A DNA stretch of 64,000 bases from Symplocastrum torsivum CPER-KK1. Lineage in GTDB: Bacteria > Cyanobacteriota > Cyanobacteriia > Cyanobacteriales > Coleofasciculaceae. The position numbers and the translations under genes were made by a program. The notes beneath the pieces were generated by a model. It saw only the letters and a program-made list of their open reading frames with translations. It was not told where the DNA came from and did no database searches. Position 1 is the stretch's first letter. Every line of letters starts with the position of its first letter. The stretch spans positions 62,001 to 126,000 of the forward strand of contig JAHHIF010000009.1 in the NCBI GenBank assembly GCA_019358875.1. Reading direction: 5' to 3'. Of this stretch, positions 45,352 through 55,047 are shown piece after piece.

Positions 45352-45570
45352 ATGTTCCTCACTGAACTAACACCAATTTTGAAAGAACTGACCCAACAGC
45401 CTGTTGCTTTCTTGGGCGGATTCTTTTCTGGAGTATTTCGCCTCAATCTTTCAGATGACCCAGTGAAAAGCTGGTTAGATCAGCAAGCTGGCGTTAGTAG
45501 CTACACAGCTACAACTACTAGCAGTGATAATGGCAAAACTACTGGACCTCAATCAATTTCGATTGATTAA
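45352..45570 (+). CDS. Small conserved-looking protein downstream of nrdJ
   Basis: A 72-residue protein with a hydrophobic middle (PVAFLGGFFSGVFRLNL) and a Ser/Thr-rich tail. AAGGAG precedes the ATG. It follows nrdJ by 88 bp in the same direction and is closed by a strong hairpin, so it may be co-transcribed. The function is unknown. Confidence 0.65.
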   Translation: MFLTELTPILKELTQQPVAFLGGFFSGVFRLNLSDDPVKSWLDQQAGVSSYTATTTSSDNGKTTGPQSISID

Positions 45571-45599
45571 GGCTCAATTTAGCTAAATCGGACAAAACT

Positions 45600-45640
45600 A
45601 TGGGGTTTACTGAATCAGCAGTAGACCCCATTGCACTTTT
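45600..45640 (+). terminator. Hairpin terminator
   Basis: ATGGGGTTTACTG (45600-45612) pairs with CAGTAGACCCCAT (45619-45631) with one G-T pair around a 6-nt loop. Only a short T-rich stretch follows. Confidence 0.65.
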
Positions 45641-45911
45641 GTGTTATCGCATATGTGAAGTAGATAACACTTGTGAACCAAAACAGTAGGATATGATAAT
45701 ACGATATGTACAAGTTCAGTTCTACCTTTGGTTCAGTTTATGGTTTTGCGATCGCCATTCCGAGGCGATGCCCTTTGGGGAATTGCTTCGTGGTTGCTTA
45801 CCCTAAAAAAATTACCATCGGTCAATCAGACAAGATTGTGAGCAACCTACATCCTCTAATTCGAGTCTGCCTTTCTGAACTTTAGTTCCTCGTTCAGCTT
45901 TATCGATCGAC
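45641..45911. promoter_or_regulatory. Upstream region of the RRM gene
   Basis: About 270 bp without a gene. In other cyanobacteria rbp genes have long 5' leaders and are cold-induced, so this may be a leader. I see no defined motif. Confidence 0.35.
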
Positions 45912-46205
45912 ATGACCATTTACGTTGGAAACCTGTCTTACCAAGCTACCGAAGACGACTTAAGCTCAGTATTCGCCGAGTATGGCACTGTTAAGCGAGT
46001 TGTGTTACCTACAGATCGTGAAACGGGTCGGATGCGCGGATTTGCCTTTGTTGAAATGACAGAAGATGCCCAAGAAGACGCTGCCATCTCTGAACTAGAT
46101 GGTGCCGAGTGGATGGGACGTCAGTTGAGAGTGAACAAAGCTAGACCAAAAGAGGAGAATAGTCGCGACGGCGGCGGCGGTGCAAAGCGCAATAATCGTT
46201 TCTAA
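45912..46205 (+). CDS. RNA-binding protein, RRM domain (RbpA-type)
   Basis: A 97-residue protein with one RNA recognition motif: RNP2 IYVGNL (residues 3-8) and RNP1 RGFAFVEM (about 41-48), followed by a glycine-rich tail with basic residues. Cyanobacterial Rbp proteins of this design bind mRNA and several are cold-induced. Confidence 0.92.
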   Translation: MTIYVGNLSYQATEDDLSSVFAEYGTVKRVVLPTDRETGRMRGFAFVEMTEDAQEDAAISELDGAEWMGRQLRVNKARPKEENSRDGGGGAKRNNRF

Positions 46206-46268
46206 ACAAGCATTTGATGTCATTAATGGGTGTCTATCTGCACAATAGATAGAACCAAGAGCTGACCC

Positions 46269-46297
46269 TAGCCGTGACGCGGCACGGCTAAGTTTTG
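46269..46297 (+). terminator. Rho-independent terminator after the RRM gene
   Basis: TAGCCGTG (46269-46276) and CACGGCTA (46283-46290) pair perfectly, followed by AGTTTTGT. Confidence 0.75.
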
Positions 46298-46392
46298 TCT
46301 TTCCTGAGCAATTAGGGTAGATAAGGGACGAGTTGTCGGCGTGAATCACGTCACCACTCGTCACTTAATTACTTAAAATTCAGGGAGACGGG

Positions 46393-47475
46393 TCAATCGC
46401 CTAGACAGATACCCAAACCTCTAGCCGTTTTAACTAGGGTGCTGTTGGCATCCACAGCTTGGTATTTGCTAATCGCTGACTCAATCGGCACATTGACCAC
46501 CTGACGGTTTTGCCAGGTTACGATCTGGTCATATTGTCCTGCGGCAATTAAATCAACGGCAGCAACACCAAAGGCGGATGCTAGTAAACGGTCAAGCGGT
46601 GACGGGATTCCCCCACGCTGTATATGTCCCAAAACAGTAACCCGTGTTTCCGCACCACTACTAGCAGAAATCCGGTCAGCAAGATATTGACCAATACCGC
46701 CTAAACGACATCCACCAAAGCGATCGCTATTTGTCACCACCTCACCCGCTTCCGTGCAAACTGCCTCAGATACAATCACAACACTGAAGTGCTGACCTCG
46801 CTCCTGACGCTCTTTAATTTTGCGGCAGACATTTTCGAGCGTATAAGGAATTTCTGGGATCAGGATAACATCAGCGCCTCCTGCAATCCCCGCAGAAATT
46901 GCAATGTGACCCGCATCTCGACCCATTACTTCTAGAATCATTACGCGATCATGGCTAGCGGCAGTAAAGTGTAGGCGATCGAGCGCTTCTGTTGCGATAT
47001 TAACTGCCGTATCAAACCCAATTGAACGTTCTGTAACTCCAACGTCATTGTCAATCGTTTTGGGAATGGCAACAAAATTAAGATTGCCTTGCAGAGCAAT
47101 TTTCCGGAGAATCGCTAAACTACCATCTCCCCCAATCCCAATCAAGGCATCAAGACCAAGTTGGTGGTATCCCTCAATAATGTCATCAGAGCGATCGCGT
47201 AATGTACCATCTGGCATCGGAAAAGCAAACGGGTTGCCCTTATTCGTTGTTCCCAACACAGTTCCACCCTTCGTTAGGAGTGCATCGACATTATCCGGAG
47301 CAAGCGTAATCACTTGCGGGGGACGATGCATTAACCCGTTAGTTGCGCGACAAATCCCCAGCACTTCCCAGTTGTAAGTACCCACAGCACGCTGAGTTAC
47401 CGCCCGAATCACCGCATTCAAACCAGCACAATCTCCACCACTGGTCAGAACGCCAATCTTTTTCTGTTCTCCCAT
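46393..47475 (-). CDS. pfkA: 6-phosphofructokinase
   Basis: A 360-residue Pfk that phosphorylates fructose 6-phosphate in glycolysis. GGDCAGLNAVIRA (residues about 13-25), IGIGGDGSLAIL and the catalytic PKTIDNDVG are visible, with GAETRVTVLGHIQRGG later. The Gly-Gly-Asp-Gly context suggests ATP as donor. It faces away from fbp. Confidence 0.93.
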   Translation of the reverse strand: MGEQKKIGVLTSGGDCAGLNAVIRAVTQRAVGTYNWEVLGICRATNGLMHRPPQVITLAPDNVDALLTKGGTVLGTTNKGNPFAFPMPDGTLRDRSDDIIEGYHQLGLDALIGIGGDGSLAILRKIALQGNLNFVAIPKTIDNDVGVTERSIGFDTAVNIATEALDRLHFTAASHDRVMILEVMGRDAGHIAISAGIAGGADVILIPEIPYTLENVCRKIKERQERGQHFSVVIVSEAVCTEAGEVVTNSDRFGGCRLGGIGQYLADRISASSGAETRVTVLGHIQRGGIPSPLDRLLASAFGVAAVDLIAAGQYDQIVTWQNRQVVNVPIESAISKYQAVDANSTLVKTARGLGICLGD

Positions 47476-47719
47476 AAACCTTGTTCAACCTTGAAATTTT
47501 GTCTCATCCACTAAATCTGACCTCACAGGTAGTCACTTAGACAAGACAGGCAGTGTAAAGATTTGATTTCTATAGTTCGTCTAAAGTTAGACGCTTCATT
47601 GGCAATGCCTCCCTAAGATAAGAAATAAAGATGATCGAGCATTCAGCTTTCTTGAGGCAGTCTTATGAGCAACTGCCCTACAGGTAAGAGTGCATGACTC
47701 GATAGGGAGGACGAAACTT

Positions 47720-48784
47720 ATGGCAGATGTGGATCAGCCCGTAGCTCAGGAGTACGCCCTGGATCGCGACTGCACAACGTTGTCTCGGCACGTTCTACAG
47801 CAACTCCAAAGCTTTTCGACAGAAGCACAAGATCTCAGTGCGCTCATGAGTCGCATTGCCTTAGCCGCAAAGCTAATTTCTCGGCGCTTGAGCCGCGCCG
47901 GATTAGTGGAAGGAGCGTTAGGATTTACAGGGAATGTCAATGTGCAGGGAGAATCTGTCAAGAAGATGGATATCTACGCCAATGATGTTTTTATATCGGT
48001 GTTTAAGCAAAGCGGTCTGGTCTGTCGCTTGGCATCCGAGGAAATGGAAAAACCCTACTACATCCCGGAAAATTGCCCGATTGGACGTTACACCCTGCTC
48101 TATGACCCCATTGATGGCTCCTCGAATGTAGACATCAACTTGAATGTTGGAGCGATTTTTTCAATCCGCAAGCAAGAAGGAGATGATATCGACGGCGATG
48201 CCCGTGATCTGCTACAAAATGGGCATAAACAAATTGCTGCTGGTTATGTCCTGTATGGACCAAGCACAATGCTGGTGTACTCAATTGGTACAGGGGTTCA
48301 TTCTTTCACGCTTGATCCCAGCTTAGGCGAGTTTATCCTTTCCAATGAAAACATCAAGGTGCCAGACCACGGTCCCGTCTATAGCGTCAATGAAGGTAAC
48401 TTCTGGCAGTGGGATGAGTCAATCCGAAACTATATTCGTTATGTCCATCGCCATGAAGGATATACCGCCCGTTATAGTGGGGCATTAGTAGGAGATTTTC
48501 ACCGGATTTTGTCTCAGGGTGGAGTCTTCCTGTATCCCGGTACGTTGAAGAAACCGGAAGGAAAGTTGCGTCTACTCTATGAATCCGCTCCGCTTGCCTT
48601 TTTGATAGAGCAAGCGGGTGGTAGAGCGAGTACGGGAACCCAGAATCTTTTGGACGCAGTGCCAGAAGCACTCCATGCGCGAACACCCTTGTTTATTGGG
48701 AGTAAAGAGGATGTTGCGCTTGTAGAGTCCTTTATTCAAGAGCGGGCACGGGAGTCAGAAAAAACGGTAATGGCTCGTTCTTAG
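47720..48784 (+). CDS. fbp: Fructose-1,6-bisphosphatase, class I
   Basis: A 354-residue FBPase that makes fructose 6-phosphate in the Calvin cycle and gluconeogenesis. The metal site [11 protein letters not shown] (about residues 127-137) and [13 protein letters not shown] are family signatures. ATG 47720 has GGGAGG upstream and is preferred to an in-frame GTG-region start at 47690. It opens the fbp-tal-zwf-opcA cluster. Confidence 0.93.
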   Translation: MADVDQPVAQEYALDRDCTTLSRHVLQQLQSFSTEAQDLSALMSRIALAAKLISRRLSRAGLVEGALGFTGNVNVQGESVKKMDIYANDVFISVFKQSGLVCRLASEEMEKPYYIPENCPIGRYTLLYDPIDGSSNVDINLNVGAIFSIRKQEGDDIDGDARDLLQNGHKQIAAGYVLYGPSTMLVYSIGTGVHSFTLDPSLGEFILSNENIKVPDHGPVYSVNEGNFWQWDESIRNYIRYVHRHEGYTARYSGALVGDFHRILSQGGVFLYPGTLKKPEGKLRLLYESAPLAFLIEQAGGRASTGTQNLLDAVPEALHARTPLFIGSKEDVALVESFIQERARESEKTVMARS

Positions 48785-48857
48785 AAGCTTGTTGTTGGTT
48801 GTTGATTCATCAATAACCCTCAGCCAATCACGATCACAAATAGCAGGAGTCAAGTTA

Positions 48858-50018
48858 ATGACATCGACAGCAAATAATCCGATCTTTCAGATTGAACAAC
48901 AGTATGGTCAGAGTATCTGGATGGATAATCTGAGCCGTACTTTGATTGAGTCCGGTGAACTCAAGCAGATGATTGAGGAACGGGGGATCGTAGGAATCAC
49001 CTCCAACCCAGCGATTTTTGAAAAAGCGATCATCGGTAATGCCGTCTACGACGCGGATATCGAAGAGGGCATCCGTGCAGGTAAATCGGTTCAGGAGATT
49101 TATGAATCCCTAGTGTTTGATGACATCCGCAATGCTTGCGATATCCTCAGACCTATCTATGAGTCGTCCAATGGTCTTGATGGCTATGTAAGTATTGAAG
49201 TGCCGCCAATCATTGCTCACGATACTGAAAAGACGATTGAAGAAGCCCGACGGTATTACGCACAAATTGGTCGGGAGAACGTAATGATCAAGATTCCAGG
49301 AACATCTAAAGGCTTGCCAGCCGTCGAGCAAGTGATTAGCCACGGAATTAACGTCAATGTTACCCTGCTTTTCTCGGTAACTAGCTACGTTGAGACAGCT
49401 TGGGCTTATATTCGGGGATTGGAAAAGCGGGCAGAGCAAGGGCAAGATATCAGCAAAATTGCCTCGGTAGCTAGTTTCTTCCTGAGCCGGATTGATAGCA
49501 ATATTGATGATCGCCTTGACGAAAAACTCTCTGAGGGCGTTGATGACCTGAATATGGAGGCACGGCTTAAGGCAGTTAAGGGCAAAATCGCGATCGCCAA
49601 TGCTAAAGTTGCTTATCAGAAGTACAAAGAGATTATTGGAAGCGATCGCTGGAAAGCATTAGCAGAAAAAGGAGCAAAAGTCCAGCGTCTTTTGTGGGCA
49701 AGTACAGGCACGAAAAACCCTGAATACAGCGACGTTATGTACGTCGATGAGCTAGTGGGCCCCGATACGGTCAATACCTTGCCACCTAGCACAATTGAAG
49801 CCTGTGCTGATCACTGCTCCCCTGCTAGCCGCATTGAAACGGGTGTTGACGAAGCCTACCAAGTGATCGAATCTCTTAAAGATGCCGATATTGAGATCAA
49901 TCTGGACGAGGTGATGGACGAACTTCTTGATGACGGCATTGCTAAGTTTGTTAAGCCCTTTGAGTCCTTAATGTCATCTCTAGAAGACAAAGTCAAAAAC
50001 TTGGCAACGACAGTGTAA
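48858..50018 (+). CDS. tal: Transaldolase
   Basis: A 386-residue transaldolase that moves a dihydroxyacetone unit between sugar phosphates. NVMIKIPGTSKG contains the Schiff-base lysine; GITSNPAIFEKAI is the family start region. ATG 48858 has AGGAG upstream. It is second in the operon order known from heterocystous cyanobacteria (fbp-tal-zwf-opcA). Confidence 0.94.
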   Translation: MTSTANNPIFQIEQQYGQSIWMDNLSRTLIESGELKQMIEERGIVGITSNPAIFEKAIIGNAVYDADIEEGIRAGKSVQEIYESLVFDDIRNACDILRPIYESSNGLDGYVSIEVPPIIAHDTEKTIEEARRYYAQIGRENVMIKIPGTSKGLPAVEQVISHGINVNVTLLFSVTSYVETAWAYIRGLEKRAEQGQDISKIASVASFFLSRIDSNIDDRLDEKLSEGVDDLNMEARLKAVKGKIAIANAKVAYQKYKEIIGSDRWKALAEKGAKVQRLLWASTGTKNPEYSDVMYVDELVGPDTVNTLPPSTIEACADHCSPASRIETGVDEAYQVIESLKDADIEINLDEVMDELLDDGIAKFVKPFESLMSSLEDKVKNLATTV

Positions 50019-50019
50019 T

Positions 50020-50148
50020 CAGTTTTTAGTTTTTAGTTGTTGGTTGTTAGACAAGAGAAGTTGTTAATTCCCTATAACATTAAACAACCAACAACTAATA
50101 GCTCTTTCTAACAACTCGCCCACTAACCAACCACTAACGACGAACAAC
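50020..50148. repeat. AACAACT-type heptamer tract between tal and zwf
   Basis: Runs of TTAGTTGTTGGTTGTT and the inverse AACCAACAACTAA fill the gap. The same words fill the gaps on both sides of opcA (51717-51828 and 53203-53255). They can pair as inverted repeats in the transcript. Confidence 0.65.
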
Positions 50149-50151
50149 CCT

Positions 50152-51681
50152 ATGGTGACTCTGCTAGAAAATCCTCTGCGCGTTGGATTGCAACAGGAGC
50201 GGACGCCGGAACCAGCCATCTTGGTGATTTTTGGAGCGTCTGGAGACCTCACCCAACGCAAGCTTGTCCCAGCAATTTACCAGATGAAACGCGATCGCCG
50301 CCTACCACCGGAAACCACGATTGTTGGTGTGGCGCGTCGAGAGTGGAGCCACGATTACTTCCGGGAGCAGATGCGCGAGGGCATTGAGCAATTTTCCACA
50401 GGCATCGGAGCCGAGGAAATGTGGGAAGACTTTGCCCAAGGGTTGTACTACTGTCCCGGTGACATTGATAACCCGGAAAGCTATCAGAAGCTCAAAGCCC
50501 TCCTTGAGGAACTAGATGGGAAGCGGGGGACGCGAGGTAACAGAGTATTTTACCTGTCCGTTTCTCCCAAGTTTTTCCCAGAAGCAATCCGACAACTGGG
50601 AGCAGCAGAAATGCTAACTGACCCAGTAAAGAGTCGCTTGGTGATTGAAAAACCCTTTGGTAGAGATTTGAGTTCTGCTCAGAAGCTGAACCGGGTTGTG
50701 CAACAAGTCTGCAAAGAACAGCAGGTTTACCGCATCGACCACTACCTAGGTAAAGAAACTGTTCAGAATCTCTTGGTGTTCCGCTTTGCCAATGCCATTT
50801 TTGAGCCACTGTGGAATCGTCAGTTTGTTGACCATGTTCAGATTACAGTGGCAGAAACGGTAGGGGTTGAGGATCGAGCGGGTTACTACGAAACCTCTGG
50901 CGCACTGCGGGATATGGTACAGAATCACCTGTTGCAGGTGTTTTGCCTGACAGCGATGGAACCCCCCAATTCGCTAGATGCTGATAGCATCCGGACGGAG
51001 AAAGTTAAGGTACTTCAGTCAACCCACCTAGCAGACATCAATAACCTAGAAGTTTCAGCCGTTCGGGGTCAGTATTCAGCCGGTTGGATGAAAGGCAAGC
51101 AGGTTCCAGGCTACCGGGAGGAGCCTGGAGTTGACCCCAACTCGACTACACCAACGTATGTAGCAATGAAGCTACTGATTGATAACTGGCGTTGGCAAGG
51201 CGTACCTTTCTATCTACGGACGGGTAAACGCTTGCCGAAGAAGGTGAGTGAGATTTCAATCCAGTTCCGTGAGGTGCCGTATCTGATCTTTCAATCGGCG
51301 GCGCAGCAGGCTAGCCCCAATGTGCTGACGATGCGGATACAACCCAATGAGGGGATTTCGTTGCGCTTTGAGTCAAAAATGCCTGGACCCAACCTACGCA
51401 CCCGCACGGTGGATATGGATTTTAGCTACGGTTCTTCGTTTGGAATCTCAACCTCTGATGCTTATGATCGCTTGTTGCTCGACTGCATGGTAGGTGACCA
51501 AACTCTATTTACCCGTGCTGATGAAGTGGAAGAAGCTTGGCGGGTTGTGACTCCAGCACTGGCGGCTTGGGAGGCACGAACTGACCCAGCGTTGATTCCC
51601 AAATACGAAGCAGGAACTTGGGAGCCAACGGAGGCGGAGCAATTGATTAATCGTGATGGACGCCGCTGGCGCAGACTGTAG
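50152..51681 (+). CDS. zwf: Glucose-6-phosphate 1-dehydrogenase
   Basis: A 509-residue G6PDH, first enzyme of the oxidative pentose phosphate pathway and the main NADPH source in darkness. [13 protein letters not shown] is the NADP+-binding start and [13 protein letters not shown] the active site (about residues 197-209). The OpcA protein encoded next activates it. Confidence 0.95.
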   Translation: MVTLLENPLRVGLQQERTPEPAILVIFGASGDLTQRKLVPAIYQMKRDRRLPPETTIVGVARREWSHDYFREQMREGIEQFSTGIGAEEMWEDFAQGLYYCPGDIDNPESYQKLKALLEELDGKRGTRGNRVFYLSVSPKFFPEAIRQLGAAEMLTDPVKSRLVIEKPFGRDLSSAQKLNRVVQQVCKEQQVYRIDHYLGKETVQNLLVFRFANAIFEPLWNRQFVDHVQITVAETVGVEDRAGYYETSGALRDMVQNHLLQVFCLTAMEPPNSLDADSIRTEKVKVLQSTHLADINNLEVSAVRGQYSAGWMKGKQVPGYREEPGVDPNSTTPTYVAMKLLIDNWRWQGVPFYLRTGKRLPKKVSEISIQFREVPYLIFQSAAQQASPNVLTMRIQPNEGISLRFESKMPGPNLRTRTVDMDFSYGSSFGISTSDAYDRLLLDCMVGDQTLFTRADEVEEAWRVVTPALAAWEARTDPALIPKYEAGTWEPTEAEQLINRDGRRWRRL

Positions 51682-51708
51682 AGACGTTCCGGCGGAATGT
51701 CTCTTACT
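51680..51708 (+). repeat. TAGAGACGTTCC hairpin after zwf
   Basis: TAGAGACGTTCC and GGAATGTCTCTTA can pair around GGC. It starts at the zwf stop codon and is a relative of the repeat at 325-375. It may act as a 3' end or stabiliser. Confidence 0.55.
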
Positions 51709-51716
51709 AGTATTTA

Positions 51717-51828
51717 TTGTTGAGTTGTCAGAAGCCGTTAAATAGCGAACAACTAACAACTAACAATTAATAAATAATGATCAACAGCTCTCCAACCAAC
51801 AACCAACAACTAACAACTGATAACTGAA
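51717..51828. repeat. AACAACT-type heptamer tract between zwf and opcA
   Basis: Tandem AACAACTAACAACTAACAA and AACCAACAACC-type words fill most of this gap, ending just before the opcA start. Confidence 0.65.
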
Positions 51829-51829
51829 T

Positions 51830-53203
51830 ATGGCAACACAATCTCCTCCTCTGGTTTCTATACAACCGCCTAAAGATGTTTCCATAAGTGAAATTGAGGC
51901 GGAACTTCGCCAAATTTGGCGAAGTTATGGTTCTTCTGATGACAACAGTGATATTCCTTCTGCTATACGAGCGTCAACGTTTAGCCTGATTGTCTATGAA
52001 CCCGAAGAAACCCAGCAGTTATTGGCAGCACTGGGCTATTATTCGGGTCCAGTTGACGGTATTGTTGGTCCCCGCATGGTATCTGCCCTCAAGGCTGCCC
52101 AAAAAGCTTACGGGTTGCCAAGGACAGGTTATGCCGATGCTACAACTAAGGCAAAACTGCATGAGGACTATACAGAAAGACTAAACAACGGCGCAACAGC
52201 GAATACAGCTAAAGATGAACGGCTACAGTATTCTCCAGATCTTGAAAGTTCTGGAATTGCTGATGCGATCGCGGCAGCTAATCCCTGCCGGATTATCGCC
52301 CTTTGCCCAACCGCTGGTGAAGATGAAGGGGTTACAGTTCAGGTTTCTGCGTCTTGTCCGATTCAGAAGCACAGCCAAAGTACACTTATCTGTTGTGAAT
52401 ACATCACTCTGCGAGGAACAGCAGCGGCGCTGGAACGCAACGCAGGAATGATTTCAGAGTTGGTGATTGGTGAGCTTCCCAAGTTTATCTGGTGGAAGGC
52501 AACACCCGACGTAGACTATGGTCTGTTCAAGCGGCTAGCCGATCTGAGCAATAGTGTCATCATCGACTCTAGTACGTTCAATACCGCTGAAGTGGATTTG
52601 ATGCGAGTACACACCCTTCTGGAACAGGGAATGCCGATGGCTGACATCAACTGGCGGCGGATAGCGGCGTGGCAAGAGTTAAGCGCTGCTGCTTTTGACC
52701 CACCAGAGCGTCGTGATGCGCTTAAAGAAGTCGATCGCGTCACTATCGATTACGAGAAGGGGAATGAGGCTCAGGCACTGATGTATTTGGGTTGGCTAGC
52801 GAGTCGGCTCCAGTGGCATCCTACGTCCTATGAAAAAGAGGGTGGGGATTATGACATCCGGCGCATTAAATTCACGACACCTGACCAGCGTAGCATTGAA
52901 GCAGAGTTGGCAGGAATTCCAATCGCAGATGTGGGTGAAGTTCCTGGCGACTTAATCAGCTTACGCTTGGGTTCGACCAACAATGATGCAGACTGCTGTA
53001 CGGTACTGTGTTCAGAAACAACGGGTTGTATGCGGATGGAGGCGGGTGGCGGTGCCCAATCTTGCCGCATCCAGCAGGTAACACCTTTATTTGACCAAAA
53101 AACTGAGTTCTTACTGAGCCAGCAGCTACAACGTTGGGGCAGCGATGTACTTTATAAAGAAAGTCTGTCGGTGGCGGCTCAGATTCTCGAATTAGCGAGT
53201 TAG
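51830..53203 (+). CDS. opcA: G6PDH assembly/activator protein OpcA
   Basis: A 457-residue OpcA. Residues about 60-110 (LLAALGYYSGPVDGIVGPRM) form a peptidoglycan-binding-like helical module at the N-terminus, as in other cyanobacterial OpcA. The rest is the OpcA domain with KFIWWKATPD. It allosterically activates G6PDH, and its cysteines respond to thioredoxin. It lies 148 bp after zwf. Confidence 0.92.
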   Translation: MATQSPPLVSIQPPKDVSISEIEAELRQIWRSYGSSDDNSDIPSAIRASTFSLIVYEPEETQQLLAALGYYSGPVDGIVGPRMVSALKAAQKAYGLPRTGYADATTKAKLHEDYTERLNNGATANTAKDERLQYSPDLESSGIADAIAAANPCRIIALCPTAGEDEGVTVQVSASCPIQKHSQSTLICCEYITLRGTAAALERNAGMISELVIGELPKFIWWKATPDVDYGLFKRLADLSNSVIIDSSTFNTAEVDLMRVHTLLEQGMPMADINWRRIAAWQELSAAAFDPPERRDALKEVDRVTIDYEKGNEAQALMYLGWLASRLQWHPTSYEKEGGDYDIRRIKFTTPDQRSIEAELAGIPIADVGEVPGDLISLRLGSTNNDADCCTVLCSETTGCMRMEAGGGAQSCRIQQVTPLFDQKTEFLLSQQLQRWGSDVLYKESLSVAAQILELAS

Positions 53204-53258
53204 TTGTTTGTTGGTTGTTGTTTGTTGTTTGCTAATAACTAATAACCAATAATTAATA
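53203..53258. repeat. GTTGTTT/AACTAAT-type tract between opcA and cobB
   Basis: A short run of TTGTTGGTTGTTG and AATAACTAATAACC words directly before the next start codon. Confidence 0.6.
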
Positions 53259-53261
53259 ACT

Positions 53262-54791
53262 ATGACTTTAGTCATCGCTGGAGAACGTAGTGGGGTGGGC
53301 AAGACGACAGTCACGCTCGCCCTACTGTCGTCTTTGTCTCGCCAACATCGGAGGATTCAATCATTCAAAGTGGGTCCAGATTACATCGATCCGATGTTTC
53401 ACGCCTCAGTCACGGGGCGTTCTTGCCGGAATTTAGACCCAGTACTCACTTCGGAAAACTATGTTCGGGGCTGTTTTGCCCGTCATCTTGAGGGAGTAGA
53501 TTACGCCCTGATTGAAGGGGTAATGGGCTTGTTTGATGGGGCATCGGGGCAGGATGATTGGGCAAGTACAGCTCATGTGGCACGGCTATTGCAACTGCCT
53601 GTTTTGTTGGTGTTGGATTGTAGTCGTTTGTCTCGCTCGGTAGCTGCGATCGCACATGGTTACCGCTCCTTTGACTCTAGGATTAAGCTAGCGGGTGTCG
53701 TGTTGAATCGGGTGGGAAGCGATCGCCATTTAGAACTTCTTAAAGAGGCATTGGAACCTTTGCAACTCCCAATCTTGGGAGTGCTGCGGCGCCAGGATAA
53801 CATCACGATTCCTGATCGACATCTTGGTTTAGTTCCCATCGCAGAAATGCCTCAACTGGATGTCTTGATTGAGCGACTTGCCGATCTGGGAGATAGTTGC
53901 TTTGACTGGGACCGCTTGTTGCCGTTGCTTACTGCTCCTACCCCTAATGAGTGTTTTCAAACTTCCCCGTTAAATTTAGATCCCCCCCAACCCCCCTTAA
54001 AAAGGGGGGAGAATTTAGTTAAAGTCCCCCTTTTTAAGGGGGATTTAGGGGGATCTCCTTTAGTAACAGGGGAAATGCCAAATTCAACGACTTCTGCTCC
54101 CCCCCTTAGCAAGGGGTTGGGGGGGATCTTAGAGGTGGAGGAAGAACCCAAAATTCCCATCCGAGTCGCAGTTGCACGCGATCGCGCTTTTAGTTTCTAC
54201 TACCAGGACAATCTGGATATTTTGCAACAACTAGGTGCTGAGTTAGTTTTCTGGAGTCCACTCACAGATACAGCTTTGCCTACGGATGTCCAAGGATTGT
54301 ACTTTGGTGGGGGTTTCCCAGAAGTCTTTGCCCAACAACTGGCGGAAAATACCAATGCGTGTGAGTCAGTACGAAAGGCAATTCTTCAAGAGATGCCGAC
54401 TTATGCTGAGTGCGGGGGATTGATGTATTTGTGTGAAAAGATTACCGATTATGAGAACCAGTCATGGTCGATGGTGGGAGTATTGCCCACAACAACAGTA
54501 ATGGAGAAGCGTCTCACTGTTGGATATCGGCAAGCAACTGCTCTGCAAGACAGTCCTCTGCTGAGTGCTGGTGGAACAGTTTGGGGGCATGAGTTTCATC
54601 ACTCCCAGTTGACAGTGATGCCTGAGAAACCGTTGTTTGAGACACGGAGATATAACCAAAAAGAGCAGGGTAAGGTAGCAACTGAAGGCTGGCAAGTGCA
54701 TCAGCTACACGCTTCCTATATTCATCTCCATTGGGGTGAGCATCCAGAAATTCCTGCTCAGTTTCTGCAAAGCTGCCAGCAGTTCAGTTAG
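53262..54791 (+). CDS. cobB: Cobyrinate a,c-diamide synthase (CobB/CbiA) with an in-frame repeat insertion
   Basis: A 509-residue cobalamin-biosynthesis enzyme that uses ATP and glutamine to amidate cobyrinate. The N-terminal dethiobiotin-synthetase-like ATPase has GERSGVGKTT (residues 6-15). The C-terminal class I amidotransferase has YAECGGLMYL with the nucleophilic Cys (about residue 385), and HEFHHS. Between them, about 55 residues (about 240-295) are proline/glycine-rich and encoded by an interspersed DNA repeat. The product supplies B12 chemistry that NrdJ needs. Confidence 0.9.
   Translation: MTLVIAGERSGVGKTTVTLALLSSLSRQHRRIQSFKVGPDYIDPMFHASVTGRSCRNLDPVLTSENYVRGCFARHLEGVDYALIEGVMGLFDGASGQDDWASTAHVARLLQLPVLLVLDCSRLSRSVAAIAHGYRSFDSRIKLAGVVLNRVGSDRHLELLKEALEPLQLPILGVLRRQDNITIPDRHLGLVPIAEMPQLDVLIERLADLGDSCFDWDRLLPLLTAPTPNECFQTSPLNLDPPQPPLKRGENLVKVPLFKGDLGGSPLVTGEMPNSTTSAPPLSKGLGGILEVEEEPKIPIRVAVARDRAFSFYYQDNLDILQQLGAELVFWSPLTDTALPTDVQGLYFGGGFPEVFAQQLAENTNACESVRKAILQEMPTYAECGGLMYLCEKITDYENQSWSMVGVLPTTTVMEKRLTVGYRQATALQDSPLLSAGGTVWGHEFHHSQLTVMPEKPLFETRRYNQKEQGKVATEGWQVHQLHASYIHLHWGEHPEIPAQFLQSCQQFS
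53979..54130. repeat. G/C-run interspersed repeat inserted within cobB
   Basis: Alternating CCCCCC and GGGGGG blocks joined by TTAAAAA and TTTAG (for example CCCCCCTTAAAAAGGGGGG) form several nested inverted repeats. They are read through in frame as DPPQPPLKRG and LFKGDLGG. The same word family is common in cyanobacterial intergenic DNA. Confidence 0.75.
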
Positions 54792-54857
54792 AAAGAGAAT
54801 TCTCCTCAAACGTGTTTTGCTGGGTTGCTGCTTGCTGCACTACTTCCTGGGGCAGCT

Positions 54858-55047
54858 TTTTGCGATCACTCTCAAAGATTAATTGATGGCATGCTAGGGT
54901 CCGGGGTATCGCGTCTATTTTGGGCAAATAGGCTCAGTGATAGTACTTCTCCTATGTGGCGGAGATAAAAGTACCCAACAACAGGACATTCTTCGAGCGA
55001 GGGAATATTGGAGAGATTATGAAAGAAGTGAAAACCCAAAGAAGTAG
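54858..55047 (+). pseudogene. Decayed RelE/HigB-type toxin
   Basis: In the frame ending at TAG 55045-55047, the sequence reads GYRVYFGQ and then VIVLLLCGGDKSTQQQDI, followed by AREYWRDY. This is the characteristic C-terminus of the HigB/RelE-like addiction toxin that pairs with the antidote encoded next. A one-base shift at about 54897 and loss of the upstream half disable it. It overlaps the start of the intact antidote gene. Confidence 0.75.
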
